Assembly: GCF_001431665.1 (NCBI RefSeq)
Contig: NZ_LLXV01000021.1
Coordinates: 213,201-277,200 of the forward strand
Source of the DNA: Stenotrophomonas beteli
GTDB taxonomy: Bacteria; Pseudomonadota; Gammaproteobacteria; Xanthomonadales; Xanthomonadaceae
Reading direction: 5' to 3'
Length of the DNA: 64,000 nucleotides
Under the pieces are notes generated by a model. The model was given only the letters and a program-made list of their open reading frames with translations. It made no database searches and was not told the origin of the DNA. Below, piece by piece: positions 51,380 through 60,678 of the stretch. Position 1 is the first letter of the stretch. Each line of letters opens with the position of its first letter. A program made the position numbers and the translations under genes.

Positions 51380-52270
51380 ATGGACCCGCCGATGGCCGCC
51401 TTCCGTTACCTGCAGCTGGATGTCTTCGCTTCCCACCCCGGCAGCGGCAATCCGCTGGGCGTGGTGCTGGGCGCCGACGCGTTGTCCGGCGCCCGCATGC
51501 AGGCGCTCGCTGCCTGGCTGAACCTGTCCGAGACGGTGTTCTTCCTGCAACCCAGCGCTGCGGGCGCCGACTACCACATCCGCATCTTCACCCCCGGCAG
51601 CGAGCTGCCGTTTGCCGGCCATCCCAGCGTGGGTGCGGCCTGGGCAGCGGTCACATGCGGCCTGGCCGCGCCGCGCGATGGCGGCGCGCTGGTCCAGCAG
51701 TGCGCCGCCGGCCTGTTGCCGGTGCGTGTGAGCGGGGCCGCCGATGCGCCGACCATCGAACTGGCCAGCCCGCCGGCACGCCAGCTGCCGACCGCCCCCG
51801 GCGCGGTGCCGGAACCGCTGCTGGCCCTGGCCGCCGCCGGCCATCGGCCGGAACTGTGGGACAACGGTCCGCGCTGGTGGCTGCTGCCGCTGCGCGACGC
51901 CGCCGCCGTGCGCGGCCTGGCCCCGGACATGGCGGCGCTGCGTGACTGGACCAATGCGACCGGCGCGACCGGCGTTGCCGTGTTCGCCGATGAAGTTGCC
52001 GCCGACCACAGCCGCGTGGTGCGCGCGTTCTGCCCGGGCGACGCGGTGACCGTACCCGAGGATCCGGTGACCGGCAGCGCCAATGCGCTGATCGGAGCGT
52101 GGCTGCGGCAGCGCCAGGCACTGCCCGGCCACGAGGGCCGCTACGTGGCCAGCCAGGGCCGCGAAGTGGGCCGCGATGGCCGCGTGCAGGTGCAGGTTGA
52201 TGCGCAGGGCACCGTATGGATCGGCGGCCAGGTGCAGCCGGTCATCGACGGCCAGATCAGCTGGATGTAG
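51380..52270 (+). CDS. PhzF-family isomerase-like protein, paralogue 1
   Basis: A 296-residue protein with two repeated alpha/beta halves. Family motifs are FRYLQLDVFASHPGSGNPLG, the catalytic-Glu strand LNLSETVFF, FTPGSELPFAGHPSVGAA and, in the second half, PEDPVTGSANALIGAWL. PhzF proteins isomerise small ring metabolites (phenazine precursor synthesis is the known example); others are of unknown substrate. No phenazine genes are nearby. The start at 51380 is one option, with a second Met at 51392. It is transcribed away from lysAC, and the TAG stop belongs to a SMAG repeat. Confidence 0.88.
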   Translation: MDPPMAAFRYLQLDVFASHPGSGNPLGVVLGADALSGARMQALAAWLNLSETVFFLQPSAAGADYHIRIFTPGSELPFAGHPSVGAAWAAVTCGLAAPRDGGALVQQCAAGLLPVRVSGAADAPTIELASPPARQLPTAPGAVPEPLLALAAAGHRPELWDNGPRWWLLPLRDAAAVRGLAPDMAALRDWTNATGATGVAVFADEVAADHSRVVRAFCPGDAVTVPEDPVTGSANALIGAWLRQRQALPGHEGRYVASQGREVGRDGRVQVQVDAQGTVWIGGQVQPVIDGQISWM

Positions 52271-52336
52271 AGCCGAGCCCACGCTCGGCTGCTTCTTCTC
52301 ACACCCCGACACAGCCGAGCATGGGCTCGGCTCTGC
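52267..52336. repeat. SMAG-type palindrome pair between the two PhzF genes
   Basis: GTAGAGCCGAGCCCACGC at the left supplies the stop codon (TAG, 52268-52270) of the first PhzF gene. The right half, with an ATGGGCTCGGCTCTGC end, lacks the final CTAC. Confidence 0.85.
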
Positions 52337-52383
52337 AACCGCGCGTTAAGCTGCGCGCCACCTGCTCCTGGAGTTCTGCCCTG

Positions 52384-53262
52384 ATGCCCCCCCGCCGTTT
52401 CCTGCAGCTCGATGTATTTTCCCCGCGCGCCGGCGCCGGCAATCCGCTGGCCGTGGTACTGGATGCCGAAGGCCTGGACGATGCCGCGATGCAGGCCATC
52501 GCCCGCTGGACGCGCCTGCCCGAGACCACTTTCGTGTTCCCGCCGCAGGCGCCGGGCGCCAGCTACCGGCTGCGCATGTTCAGCCCGCAGAAGGAAGTCC
52601 CGTTCGCCGGCCATCCCAGCGTCGGCACCGCGCATGCGGTGCTGCAGGCGGGCCTGGCGGTGCCGGTGGAAGGCCTGCTGGTGCAGGACGGCATTGCCGG
52701 CGCGCTGCCGCTGCGCGTCAGTGGCGAAGGCGCCCAGCAGCGCATCGCCATCCGCACCCCGCGCGCGCAGCTGGCCGAGACCACGGCGGCCAATGATCCT
52801 CGACTGCAGGCGGCGCTGAAGGGCTGGCCGCTGGGTCCTTTGCCACCGGCGCGCATGCAGGGCGGCCGCAGCTGGTGGGTGGTGCAGGTGGCCGATGAAG
52901 CAGCATTGCGCGCCCTGCGCCCGGACTGGGAGGCGGTGGCCGCACTGGCCGAATCGACCGACAGCATGGGCGTGTTCGCCTATGCCTTCAGCGATGGCCG
53001 CGAGGGCTTCGATCTGGCGGTACGCGCCTTTGTCGGCAATGGACGCCGCTTCGAGGATGCCGCGTCGGGCGCGGCCAACGCCGTGCTGGCCGCGTGGCTG
53101 GACCTGCGCGATGCGCTGCCCCGTGGCCGTGCGCCGTTTGAAGTCAGCCAGGGCCGCGAAGTCGGCCACGATGCGCGCCTGACCCTGCGGGTGGATGAGG
53201 ACGGGGAGGTCTGGTCGGGCGGCCAGGTGCAGACCGTCATCACCGGCACGCTTGATTGGTAA
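52384..53262 (+). CDS. PhzF-family isomerase-like protein, paralogue 2
   Basis: A 292-residue protein similar to the preceding one: RFLQLDVFSPRAGAGNPLAV, the catalytic-Glu strand TRLPETTFVF, PFAGHPSVGTAHAV and FEDAASGAANAVLAAWL. In the second half EDPVTGSAN of paralogue 1 becomes FEDAASGAAN, so the loop differs. The two look like an old tandem duplication and may act on different substrates. The ATG at 52384 lies 47 bases beyond the SMAG pair. Confidence 0.88.
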   Translation: MPPRRFLQLDVFSPRAGAGNPLAVVLDAEGLDDAAMQAIARWTRLPETTFVFPPQAPGASYRLRMFSPQKEVPFAGHPSVGTAHAVLQAGLAVPVEGLLVQDGIAGALPLRVSGEGAQQRIAIRTPRAQLAETTAANDPRLQAALKGWPLGPLPPARMQGGRSWWVVQVADEAALRALRPDWEAVAALAESTDSMGVFAYAFSDGREGFDLAVRAFVGNGRRFEDAASGAANAVLAAWLDLRDALPRGRAPFEVSQGREVGHDARLTLRVDEDGEVWSGGQVQTVITGTLDW

Positions 53263-53271
53263 AGGGACACC

Positions 53272-53349
53272 GTAGAGCCGAGCCCACGCTCGGCTGCTCT
53301 CCGGCTGTTTCATGGCACCTGTGGGAGCCGAGCACGGACTCGGCTCTAC
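53272..53349. repeat. SMAG-type palindrome pair
   Basis: GTAGAGCCGAGCCCACGC at the left, and an inverted half ending ACTCGGCTCTAC at the right. It lies between the convergent PhzF and OsmC genes. Confidence 0.85.
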
Positions 53350-53361
53350 ACAAGAGTCGGC

Positions 53362-53793
53362 TCAGCCGAGCTCGGCCTCCAGGCTGATCGGCACCGCGCT
53401 GAGCGCCTTGGATACCGGGCAGTTCTGCTTGGCGTCATCGGCAATGGCGCGGAACTGCGCCGCGTCGATGCCCGGCACCACAGCTTTCACCTTCAGCCGG
53501 ATCTGCGACAGTTGCGGCCCCCCTTCCAGCGACAGATCGACCTTGGCTTCGGTATCCAGCGAGGTCGGGGTGAACCCGGCGTCGCCGAGCTTGGCCGACA
53601 GCGCCATGGTGAAGCAGCCGGCGTGCGCGGCGGCGATCAGCTCTTCGGGGTTGGTGCCCTTCTCCTCACCGAAACGACTGTTGAAGCCGTAGCGGGTCTT
53701 GTCCAGCAGGCCACTCTGCGGCGTGCTCAACTGGCCCTTTCCTGACTTCAGATCGCCTTCCCAGTGCGCGGTGGCGTGTCGTGAGATTCCCAT
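53362..53793 (-). CDS. OsmC-family organic hydroperoxide-resistance protein
   Basis: A 143-residue protein. The two redox cysteines are Cys60 (EELIAAAHAGCFTMAL) and Cys125 (KQNCPVSKAL), separated as in OsmC peroxidases. The motif GTNPEELIAAAHAGC is the family signature. It reduces organic hydroperoxides in the cytoplasm. The start at 53793 gives MGISRHATAHW, typical of OsmC. Confidence 0.92.
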   Translation of the reverse strand: MGISRHATAHWEGDLKSGKGQLSTPQSGLLDKTRYGFNSRFGEEKGTNPEELIAAAHAGCFTMALSAKLGDAGFTPTSLDTEAKVDLSLEGGPQLSQIRLKVKAVVPGIDAAQFRAIADDAKQNCPVSKALSAVPISLEAELG

Positions 53794-54077
53794 TCGTACG
53801 GCTCCTGCGTGGTGGTGATGAACGCTCACCCTCGCACGCGGCGCGTTAGCCCTGCGTCGCTCCGCCGCAGCCAGGGCGTCCGGCGCACGCGCTGCGGATG
53901 GACGGTTCCACACCAGGCCGCCACGCTTTTTTCCCTTGTTTTCAGTGGTTTCGCGCACTTCATCCTGCGCCGGGTTGCGCCCGCCGGGCGTCCCGGAGCG
54001 GCCCCATCCCCCACCACCGGCCATGTACTGAATCGGCCTGGATATGAAAAAACATGCACTTTCCGCACTTCGGGCTA

Positions 54078-54106
54078 TTGGCGGCGCCCGAGAGTTGCCC
54101 TACATT
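54078..54106 (+). promoter_or_regulatory. Sigma-70-type promoter for the HU-like gene
   Basis: A -35 box TTGGCG (54078-54083), 17-base spacer and -10 box TACATT (54101-54106), 60 bases upstream of the ATG at 54167. The rest of the 373-base gap from 53794 holds no gene I can support, only the OsmC upstream region. Confidence 0.55.
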
Positions 54107-54166
54107 GCGCTTGCCGACGGGGTTCGGCGCCGACCAAACAACCAACCGTTCACGGAACAGGAAACC

Positions 54167-54565
54167 ATGGCAAAGACCGCTAAGAAGGCTGCCCCGAAGA
54201 AGGCAGCGAAGAAAGTCGCGACGAAGGCAGCCGCCAAGCCGGCCGCTCCGAAGCCGATCAAGGAAGTGCTGACCAAGTCGGGCCTGGTTGCACACATCGC
54301 TGAAGCGTCCGGCGTCGTCGCCAAGGACGTCCGCGCGGTGCTGGCCTCGCTGGAAGGCGCAGTCGCCTCCTCGGTGCACAAGAAGGGCGCTGGCTCCTTC
54401 ACCCTGCCGGGCCTGCTGAAGATCACCACCGTCAATGTGCCGGCCAAGCCGAAGCGCAAGGGCATCAACCCGTTCACCAAGGAAGAGCAGTGGTTCGCCG
54501 CCAAGCCGGCCACCACCAAGCTGAAGGTGCGCCCGCTGAAGAAGCTCAAGGACGCCGCGCTGTAA
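54167..54565 (+). CDS. HU-family DNA-binding protein with lysine-rich N-terminal tail
   Basis: A 132-residue protein. The first 35 residues are a lysine/alanine-rich tail (AKKAAPKKAAKKVATKAAA). An HU/IHF core follows: LTKSGLVAHIAEASGVVAKD, LASLEGAVASSVHKKGAGSFTLPG and the arm region KPKRKGINPFTKEEQWF. HU proteins bind and bend DNA non-specifically; the H1-like tail suggests extra binding or compaction. A GGAAACC stretch precedes the ATG at 54167; the weak ribosome site is noted. A strong terminator follows. Confidence 0.88.
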   Translation: MAKTAKKAAPKKAAKKVATKAAAKPAAPKPIKEVLTKSGLVAHIAEASGVVAKDVRAVLASLEGAVASSVHKKGAGSFTLPGLLKITTVNVPAKPKRKGINPFTKEEQWFAAKPATTKLKVRPLKKLKDAAL

Positions 54566-54591
54566 GCGCGTACCCTTCTGCTGGTTCGCGA

Positions 54592-54621
54592 CGGGACGGC
54601 CTTGGCCGTCCCGTTTTTTTT
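54592..54621 (+). terminator. Rho-independent terminator after the HU-like gene
   Basis: Perfect 9-base-pair stem CGGGACGGC / GCCGTCCCG, loop CTTG and a run of eight T. Confidence 0.95.
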
Positions 54622-54851
54622 GCCCGGGCAACGGTTGCGCAGAACCCCGCCGCGCGTGGCCCGTCGGCCGAAACACAGCGTTTCCCGGCCTGCGCCATCC
54701 CCTGCGCAGGCCCGCCACCATTGGCTGCGCCCCACCTGCTGCAGCCGCGGAACGTACCGGGTGGAACACTGCGTGCAGCGCCGGCCGTCGCCGCCGGCCG
54801 CGTGCTTGCCTATGGTGGTCACATCCTCCACAGCTACGGCGAGCATCCCCC

Positions 54852-55160
54852 ATGGCCAGCCCCTCCACCCGCTACCGCATCTCGGTGACGCCCATCGAAA
54901 AGGACGGGGTGCAGTGCACCGGGCGCTGCACCATCGAACTGGAGCATCGCGCCAGCCGCGACCTGATGCGCCTGCTGGAAGCCGCGCCGCGCACGGCCGG
55001 GCTGGGCGGCGACGAACGCGCCACCCTGATCATCGCGGCACAGCTGCTGCGCGACATCGTGCAGCGCCATGCCGGCAGCGAAGGCCACGCACTGGCCGCC
55101 GTTGCCGCCCCGACACTGGCCGCGCTGGACGCCCTGGAGCAACTGCCCTCCTCCCGCTGA
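54852..55160 (+). CDS. DUF3861-family small protein
   Basis: A 102-residue protein starting MASPSTRYRISVTPIE, with an alpha/beta pattern followed by helices (FELEHRASRD-like segment ELEHRASRDLMRLLEAAP, then ERATLIIAAQLLRDIVQRH). The ordered start and length suit DUF3861; the function is unknown. It lies 56 bases before the lipoprotein gene on the same strand. The 230 bases before it, after the terminator, hold no feature that I can name. Confidence 0.65.
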   Translation: MASPSTRYRISVTPIEKDGVQCTGRCTIELEHRASRDLMRLLEAAPRTAGLGGDERATLIIAAQLLRDIVQRHAGSEGHALAAVAAPTLAALDALEQLPSSR

Positions 55161-55216
55161 CGATCCGGGAATCGATACACTGCCGCGCTCCAGATTGCCT
55201 CGGGGAGGAGGCAGGC

Positions 55217-55753
55217 ATGTACCGTCAACTGCTGCTGGTCGTACCCCTGTTGCTGCTGGGCTGTTCCCGGCCCGCCACGACACAGGCCCCCGCGGGCGAA
55301 CCTGCCACCGCCACTGACGCGGGCAACGCCTCGGCGCGGACCGAGGCCGATCCTCCCGCGCTGCAGGCGCCGGTCGTCGCGCCGTTGTTCGCCGCCGTCG
55401 ATGCAGACGCCGAGTCTCCGGCCGCACTGCTGGACCGTTACGTGATGGCGCTGCTCAACCGCGATCGTGCCACCGCCGATGCCGCATGGACATTCCCACC
55501 CGCCGACGACGCCCGTGCCGACGATGCCGCGCTGCGCCAGCTGGAGGGCGTGCGCAGCATGCGCCTGAGCACCGAGCTGCCGATCGCCCGCGACGGTCAG
55601 CAGCCACCACGGTTGCTGGAAGTTCCCGTGCAGGTGCGCGCGCTCACCGCCGATGGCACCGTCCGCTTCGGCGGCTGGTACCGCGTGCAGCCCAGCGCCG
55701 ATGGGCGCGCCTGGCAGATCCAGTCGGCGCAGCTGCGGCCATCGCTGGACTGA
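55217..55753 (+). CDS. Hypothetical lipoprotein, 178 aa
   Basis: A signal peptide with lipobox LLLGCS (Cys16) marks it as a lipoprotein. A low-complexity linker (about residues 17-55) is followed by a folded part with YVMALLNRDRATADAAWTF, which resembles an NTF2-like beginning, and PVQVRALTADGTVRFGGWYRV. I do not recognise the family. The start ATG at 55217 has a GAGGAGG site upstream. Confidence 0.72.
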   Translation: MYRQLLLVVPLLLLGCSRPATTQAPAGEPATATDAGNASARTEADPPALQAPVVAPLFAAVDADAESPAALLDRYVMALLNRDRATADAAWTFPPADDARADDAALRQLEGVRSMRLSTELPIARDGQQPPRLLEVPVQVRALTADGTVRFGGWYRVQPSADGRAWQIQSAQLRPSLD

Positions 55754-55832
55754 ACCGTTGCGACGGCATGCACGCACGATTCAGCCAGCAGGACTACTCT
55801 GTCCTTCATCCATTCCGCCATCGGCCACCACC

Positions 55833-56429
55833 ATGCGCCTGCGTTCCCTGATGACCCGCCTCGCCGCATCCACCGTACTGATCGCTGCGGCGATCGGCGC
55901 GCAGGCGGCGCCCTCGATTTCCGGCCGCGAACTGTCGGTCGGCGCCAGCGATGTGCAGCAGTACCTCGATGGCAGCTTCCCGCGCACCCAGGATGCATTG
56001 GGCGGCCTGATCGCGCTGACCATGAGCCATCCGCAGCTGAGCCTGCCGGCAGGCGAACGGTTGAACCTCGGCATGGACGTGGCACTGGCCACCGCCGGGG
56101 GCAGCCCGGCCAAACTGGGTACGGTCAAGCTCAGCAGCGGCCTGCGCTACGACGCACAGACCCAGGGCTTCCATCTGCAGCAACCCAGCGTGGATGACTT
56201 CACTCCGGCCAGCCAAGGCGGCCGCCTGGACTCGCGCACCCGTGGCCTGCTCAATGCGTGGCTGAGCGACTACGCCCAGCGCGAACCGATCTACAAGCTG
56301 GATCCTGCCGTGGCCGGGGTGCTTGGCGCCCTGCAGGTGCAGTCGGCGCAGGTGAAGAACGGCAAGCTGGTGGTCACCTTCAACCAGAACCTGGGCAACC
56401 TGGTGCCGGCCGGCGTGCTGGGTAAATAA
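55833..56429 (+). CDS. DUF1439-family protein
   Basis: A 198-residue protein with a signal peptide (STVLIAAAIGAQAAP) and no lipobox. The mature part matches the DUF1439/YceB-like layout: ELSVGASDVQQYLDGSFPRT, ALGGLIALTMSHPQLSLP and RLNLGMDVALATAGG. Such proteins are periplasmic lipid-binding-like beta folds of unknown role. It lies 79 bases after the lipoprotein gene, possibly on the same transcript. Confidence 0.75.
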   Translation: MRLRSLMTRLAASTVLIAAAIGAQAAPSISGRELSVGASDVQQYLDGSFPRTQDALGGLIALTMSHPQLSLPAGERLNLGMDVALATAGGSPAKLGTVKLSSGLRYDAQTQGFHLQQPSVDDFTPASQGGRLDSRTRGLLNAWLSDYAQREPIYKLDPAVAGVLGALQVQSAQVKNGKLVVTFNQNLGNLVPAGVLGK

Positions 56430-56465
56430 GGGCGTACCGGGTCAACAGGGCGTACCGGGTCAACA
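56430..56465 (+). repeat. 18-base tandem repeat, two units
   Basis: GGGCGTACCGGGTCAACA occurs twice in a row, starting one base after the DUF1439 stop. It may be local slippage; no other copy was seen in the window. Confidence 0.8.
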
Positions 56466-56467
56466 AG

Positions 56468-56529
56468 GCAGTGCCGGCCGCTGGCCGGCAGCACAGTCAC
56501 TGCGACTGCCGGCCAGCGCTCGGCACTAC
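56468..56529. repeat. SMAG-type palindrome pair
   Basis: GCAGTGCCGGCCGCTGGCC at the left (GCAG instead of GTAG) and an inverted half ending GCTCGGCACTAC. It lies just before the stop of the PfpI-like gene. Confidence 0.82.
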
Positions 56530-56539
56530 CTGCCACACC

Positions 56540-57082
56540 TCACGCGGCAAGCGCCTTTATCACCGCCTCACTGAAGGCCGGGATATCGTCCGGCTTGCGG
56601 CTGGTGATCAGGCTGCCGTCGACCACCACCTCGGCATCGCGCCAGCGCGCACCGGCATTGGCCAGGTCCTGCTGCAGCGACGGCCACGAGGTCAGCTCGC
56701 GGCCCTTGGCAAGGCCGCTGTTGATCAGCAACCACGGGCCATGGCAGATGGCCGCCACCGGCTTGCCTGCGCCTGCCACGCTGCGGATGAAGCCCAGCGC
56801 GGCCTCGTCGGTGCGCAGGGTGTCCGGGTTGATGACCCCGCCGGGCAACACCAGGGCATCGAAGCGCGCCGGATCTGCCTCATCCAGCGGAATGTCCACC
56901 GCGACCGCGTCGCCCCAGTTCTTCTCTTTCCAGCCCTTGATGGTCGCCTCCTTCGCGGGCGACACCACGCTGACCCGCGCGCCCTCCGCTTCCAGCTGCC
57001 GCTTGGGCTCGGTCAGCTCGGACTGTTCGAAGCCGTGGGTGGCCAGGATGGCAATCTGCTTGCCCTTCAATCGTTCTGCCAT
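56540..57082 (-). CDS. DJ-1/PfpI-family protein
   Basis: A 180-residue protein with the DJ-1/PfpI fold. The nucleophile elbow is AAICHGPWLL (Cys113, His114), and Glu19/Glu22 (HGFEQSELTEP) provide the acidic partner. Members include proteases/deglycases of the YhbO/PfpI type that protect against stress. The start at 57082 gives MAERLKGKQIAILATHGFE. Confidence 0.85.
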   Translation of the reverse strand: MAERLKGKQIAILATHGFEQSELTEPKRQLEAEGARVSVVSPAKEATIKGWKEKNWGDAVAVDIPLDEADPARFDALVLPGGVINPDTLRTDEAALGFIRSVAGAGKPVAAICHGPWLLINSGLAKGRELTSWPSLQQDLANAGARWRDAEVVVDGSLITSRKPDDIPAFSEAVIKALAA

Positions 57083-57172
57083 GGGTGCACTCCAGTTCGG
57101 GGAGCGCACAGCGTGGACGAACCTGCCTTGCACGGCGGTGACCCTGCCGTGCACGGCGGGTGGAGAGGACCC

Positions 57173-57196
57173 GTGCCGGCCAGCGGCCGGCACTAT
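57173..57196 (-). repeat. SMAG-type palindrome, single copy
   Basis: GTGCCGGCCAGCGGCCGG stem ending CACTAT, so the terminal CTAC is changed to CTAT. It is located between two minus-strand genes, 8 bases from the SET gene stop. Confidence 0.75.
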
Positions 57197-57204
57197 CGGA
57201 AGGG

Positions 57205-57672
57205 TCAGCGCTTGGGCTGCAGCATGGTGCCGGTGCACTTGGGCGAGCCGCAGCGGCACTCCCAGATCTTCTTCAGCTTGGCGGTGTGGCGCTCGGCCAG
57301 GGTGATGCCGTAGTTGTAGGTCAGCTCCTCACCGGCCTTGATGTCACGCAGGGCCTCGATGAACACCTTGTCACCGCGGCTGTCGCCGTCCTCGTCTTCC
57401 TCGATCACCGCCTCGCAGTTCGGGTCGCAGCTGTGGTTGATCCAGCGTGCATCGTTGCCCTTGTAATTGGCATCGATCACCCAGTCGTCGTTGAGGGTGA
57501 ACAGGAAGGTATGGCCGCTTTCGACATCGCCGCTGTCATCGGCATCGACGTCGCCGTGGCTGCGCAGCAGGCCCTTGTACTGGATCACGCGCTCGCCCTG
57601 CTTGATCGGGGCCACGGCGAACACGCCGTTGCCATGGATGGCGGACTTGCGGGCTTGGATCTTCTTCGGCAT
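57205..57672 (-). CDS. SET-domain protein-lysine methyltransferase
   Basis: A 155-residue protein that is essentially one SET domain. The N-terminus is ARKSAIHGNGVFAVAPIKQG, the cofactor/substrate motif is RWINHSCDPNCEA, the catalytic-Tyr region EELTYNYGITL and the post-SET cysteines CRCGSPKCTG, which with the upstream Cys bind zinc. This is the eukaryote-like class, which transfers methyl groups from SAM to lysine. Its protein target in a bacterium is unknown, though the lysine-rich HU-like protein encoded 2.6 kb away is a possible one. I chose ATG 57672 (MPKKIQARKS); a start at 57717 is possible. Confidence 0.87.
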   Translation of the reverse strand: MPKKIQARKSAIHGNGVFAVAPIKQGERVIQYKGLLRSHGDVDADDSGDVESGHTFLFTLNDDWVIDANYKGNDARWINHSCDPNCEAVIEEDEDGDSRGDKVFIEALRDIKAGEELTYNYGITLAERHTAKLKKIWECRCGSPKCTGTMLQPKR

Positions 57673-57821
57673 CGGCACGGGCTGTTTGCAGCGGATGGGG
57701 CCTTGATTCTCGCCCATTCCGGGTGATTTGCGAAAATCACCTCATTGGCGCAGCATGGCGGCCCTGCAACGGCCCCGGCGTCTCCTCCCGGCGCAGCCCC
57801 AGCGCCGGCTGAATGCCCGGG

Positions 57822-57850
57822 TTGGATGGCGGCGAAGAAAAGCGTACAAT
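57822..57850 (+). promoter_or_regulatory. Sigma-70-type promoter of the suf operon
   Basis: A -35 box TTGGAT (57822-57827), a 17-base spacer and a -10 box TACAAT (57845-57850), 32 bases upstream of the regulator start. The AT-richer stretch after it is a possible Rrf2 binding site. Confidence 0.6.
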
Positions 57851-57882
57851 TTCAGTCCGCTTTAAGAACCGCTCGCATCCCC

Positions 57883-58338
57883 ATGTTGCGCGTCACCAAG
57901 CTCACCGATTACGCCACCGTCGTGCTGACCGTGCTCGCCGCCCGCCCGGGCGAGGTGCTCAGTGCCACCGAACTGGCCGAGTTCACCGGCCTGGAGCCGC
58001 CCACCGTCAGCAAGGTGCTCAAGCCGCTGGCCCAGGCCGGCCTGGTCGAGGGCCTGCGCGGCGTGCGTGGCGGCTACCGCCTGACCCGCCCGGCCATCGA
58101 GATCTCGCTGTTCGAGGTGGTCGAAGCGATGGAGGGGCCGCTGGCCCTGACCGAATGCAGCCACGACCACCACCAGTGCGGGATGGCGCCCAAGTGCGGC
58201 GCGCGCAGCAGCTGGCGGCTGATCAACGACGTGGTCTCCGAGGCCCTGCGCGATGTCACCCTCGCCCAGATCCTGCCCCCTCTTCCCCTTGCCGATGACG
58301 AACAGCGCCGCACCATCGCTGTCGACGTCGTCTCCTGA
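57883..58338 (+). CDS. Rrf2-family iron-sulfur regulator of the suf operon
   Basis: A 151-residue winged-helix protein. The helix-turn-helix is [20 protein letters not shown], and three conserved cysteines lie in [15 protein letters not shown] (Cys92, Cys99, Cys105), the ligand arrangement for a [2Fe-2S] cluster. It resembles SufR/IscR-type regulators that sense Fe-S status and control the following genes. It is the first gene of the suf operon; sufB begins 16 bases after its stop. Confidence 0.9.
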   Translation: MLRVTKLTDYATVVLTVLAARPGEVLSATELAEFTGLEPPTVSKVLKPLAQAGLVEGLRGVRGGYRLTRPAIEISLFEVVEAMEGPLALTECSHDHHQCGMAPKCGARSSWRLINDVVSEALRDVTLAQILPPLPLADDEQRRTIAVDVVS

Positions 58339-58354
58339 TCCACAGGCAGCCCCC

Positions 58355-59830
<1,476 letters not shown>

Positions 59831-59913
59831 TCGCCTGCCCCCTGCCCCCTGCCCCTCGCAAAACGCATTCTCTTTACCGGCGGGCCACGGCCCGCCCCAC
59901 GGAAACTCCCACC

Positions 59914-60678
59914 ATGCTGAAGATCGAAAACCTCCACGCCCGCATCGGCGGCAAGGAAATCCTCAAGGGCCTCTCGCTGGACGTGAAGCGCGGCCAGGTG
60001 CACGCCATCATGGGCCCCAACGGCGCCGGCAAATCCACCCTGGGCAATGTCCTGGCCGGCCGCGACGGCTACGAAGTGACCGAAGGCAGCGTGCAGTTCG
60101 ACGGCGTCGACCTGCTGGACCAGGACCCGGAAGCGCGCGCCGCCGCCGGCCTGTTCCTGGCGTTCCAGTACCCGGTGGAAATCCCCGGCGTGAACAACAC
60201 CTACTTCCTGCGCGCCGCACTGAACGCGCAGCGCAAGGCGCGTGGCGAAGACGAACTGGATTCCATGCAGTTCCTCAAGCTGGTACGGCAGAAGCTGGCC
60301 GTGCTGCACCTGAAGGACGAACTGCTGCACCGTGGCGTCAATGAAGGCTTCTCCGGTGGCGAGAAGAAGCGCAACGAGATCTTCCAGCTGGCCGTGCTGG
60401 AGCCGAAGCTGGCGATCCTGGACGAGACCGATTCGGGCCTGGACATCGACGCACTGAAGAGCGTGGCCGACGGCGTCAACGCACTGCGCGGCGCCGACCG
60501 CTCGTTCCTGGTCATCACCCATTACCAGCGCCTGCTGGACTACATCAAGCCAGACGTGGTGCACGTGCTGGCCGACGGCCGTATCGTCAAGACCGGCGGT
60601 CCGGAACTGGCGCTGGAACTGGAAGCGCACGGCTACGATTTCCTCAAGGATCGCGTGGTGCGCGAGGCAGCGGTCTGA
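59914..60678 (+). CDS. sufC: Fe-S cluster assembly ATPase SufC
   Basis: A 254-residue ABC-type ATPase. Walker A is GPNGAGKST (about 34-42), the signature FSGGEKKRNEI and Walker B LAILDETDSGLDIDAL. It powers the SufBCD complex. It follows sufB after 83 bases and overlaps sufD by one base (TGATG). Confidence 0.95.
   Translation: MLKIENLHARIGGKEILKGLSLDVKRGQVHAIMGPNGAGKSTLGNVLAGRDGYEVTEGSVQFDGVDLLDQDPEARAAAGLFLAFQYPVEIPGVNNTYFLRAALNAQRKARGEDELDSMQFLKLVRQKLAVLHLKDELLHRGVNEGFSGGEKKRNEIFQLAVLEPKLAILDETDSGLDIDALKSVADGVNALRGADRSFLVITHYQRLLDYIKPDVVHVLADGRIVKTGGPELALELEAHGYDFLKDRVVREAAV

Noticed and set aside
53809..54183. Possible 124-residue protein upstream of the HU-like gene
   Set aside because: It overlaps the promoter and the HU start in another frame, has no motif and is unlikely in composition.
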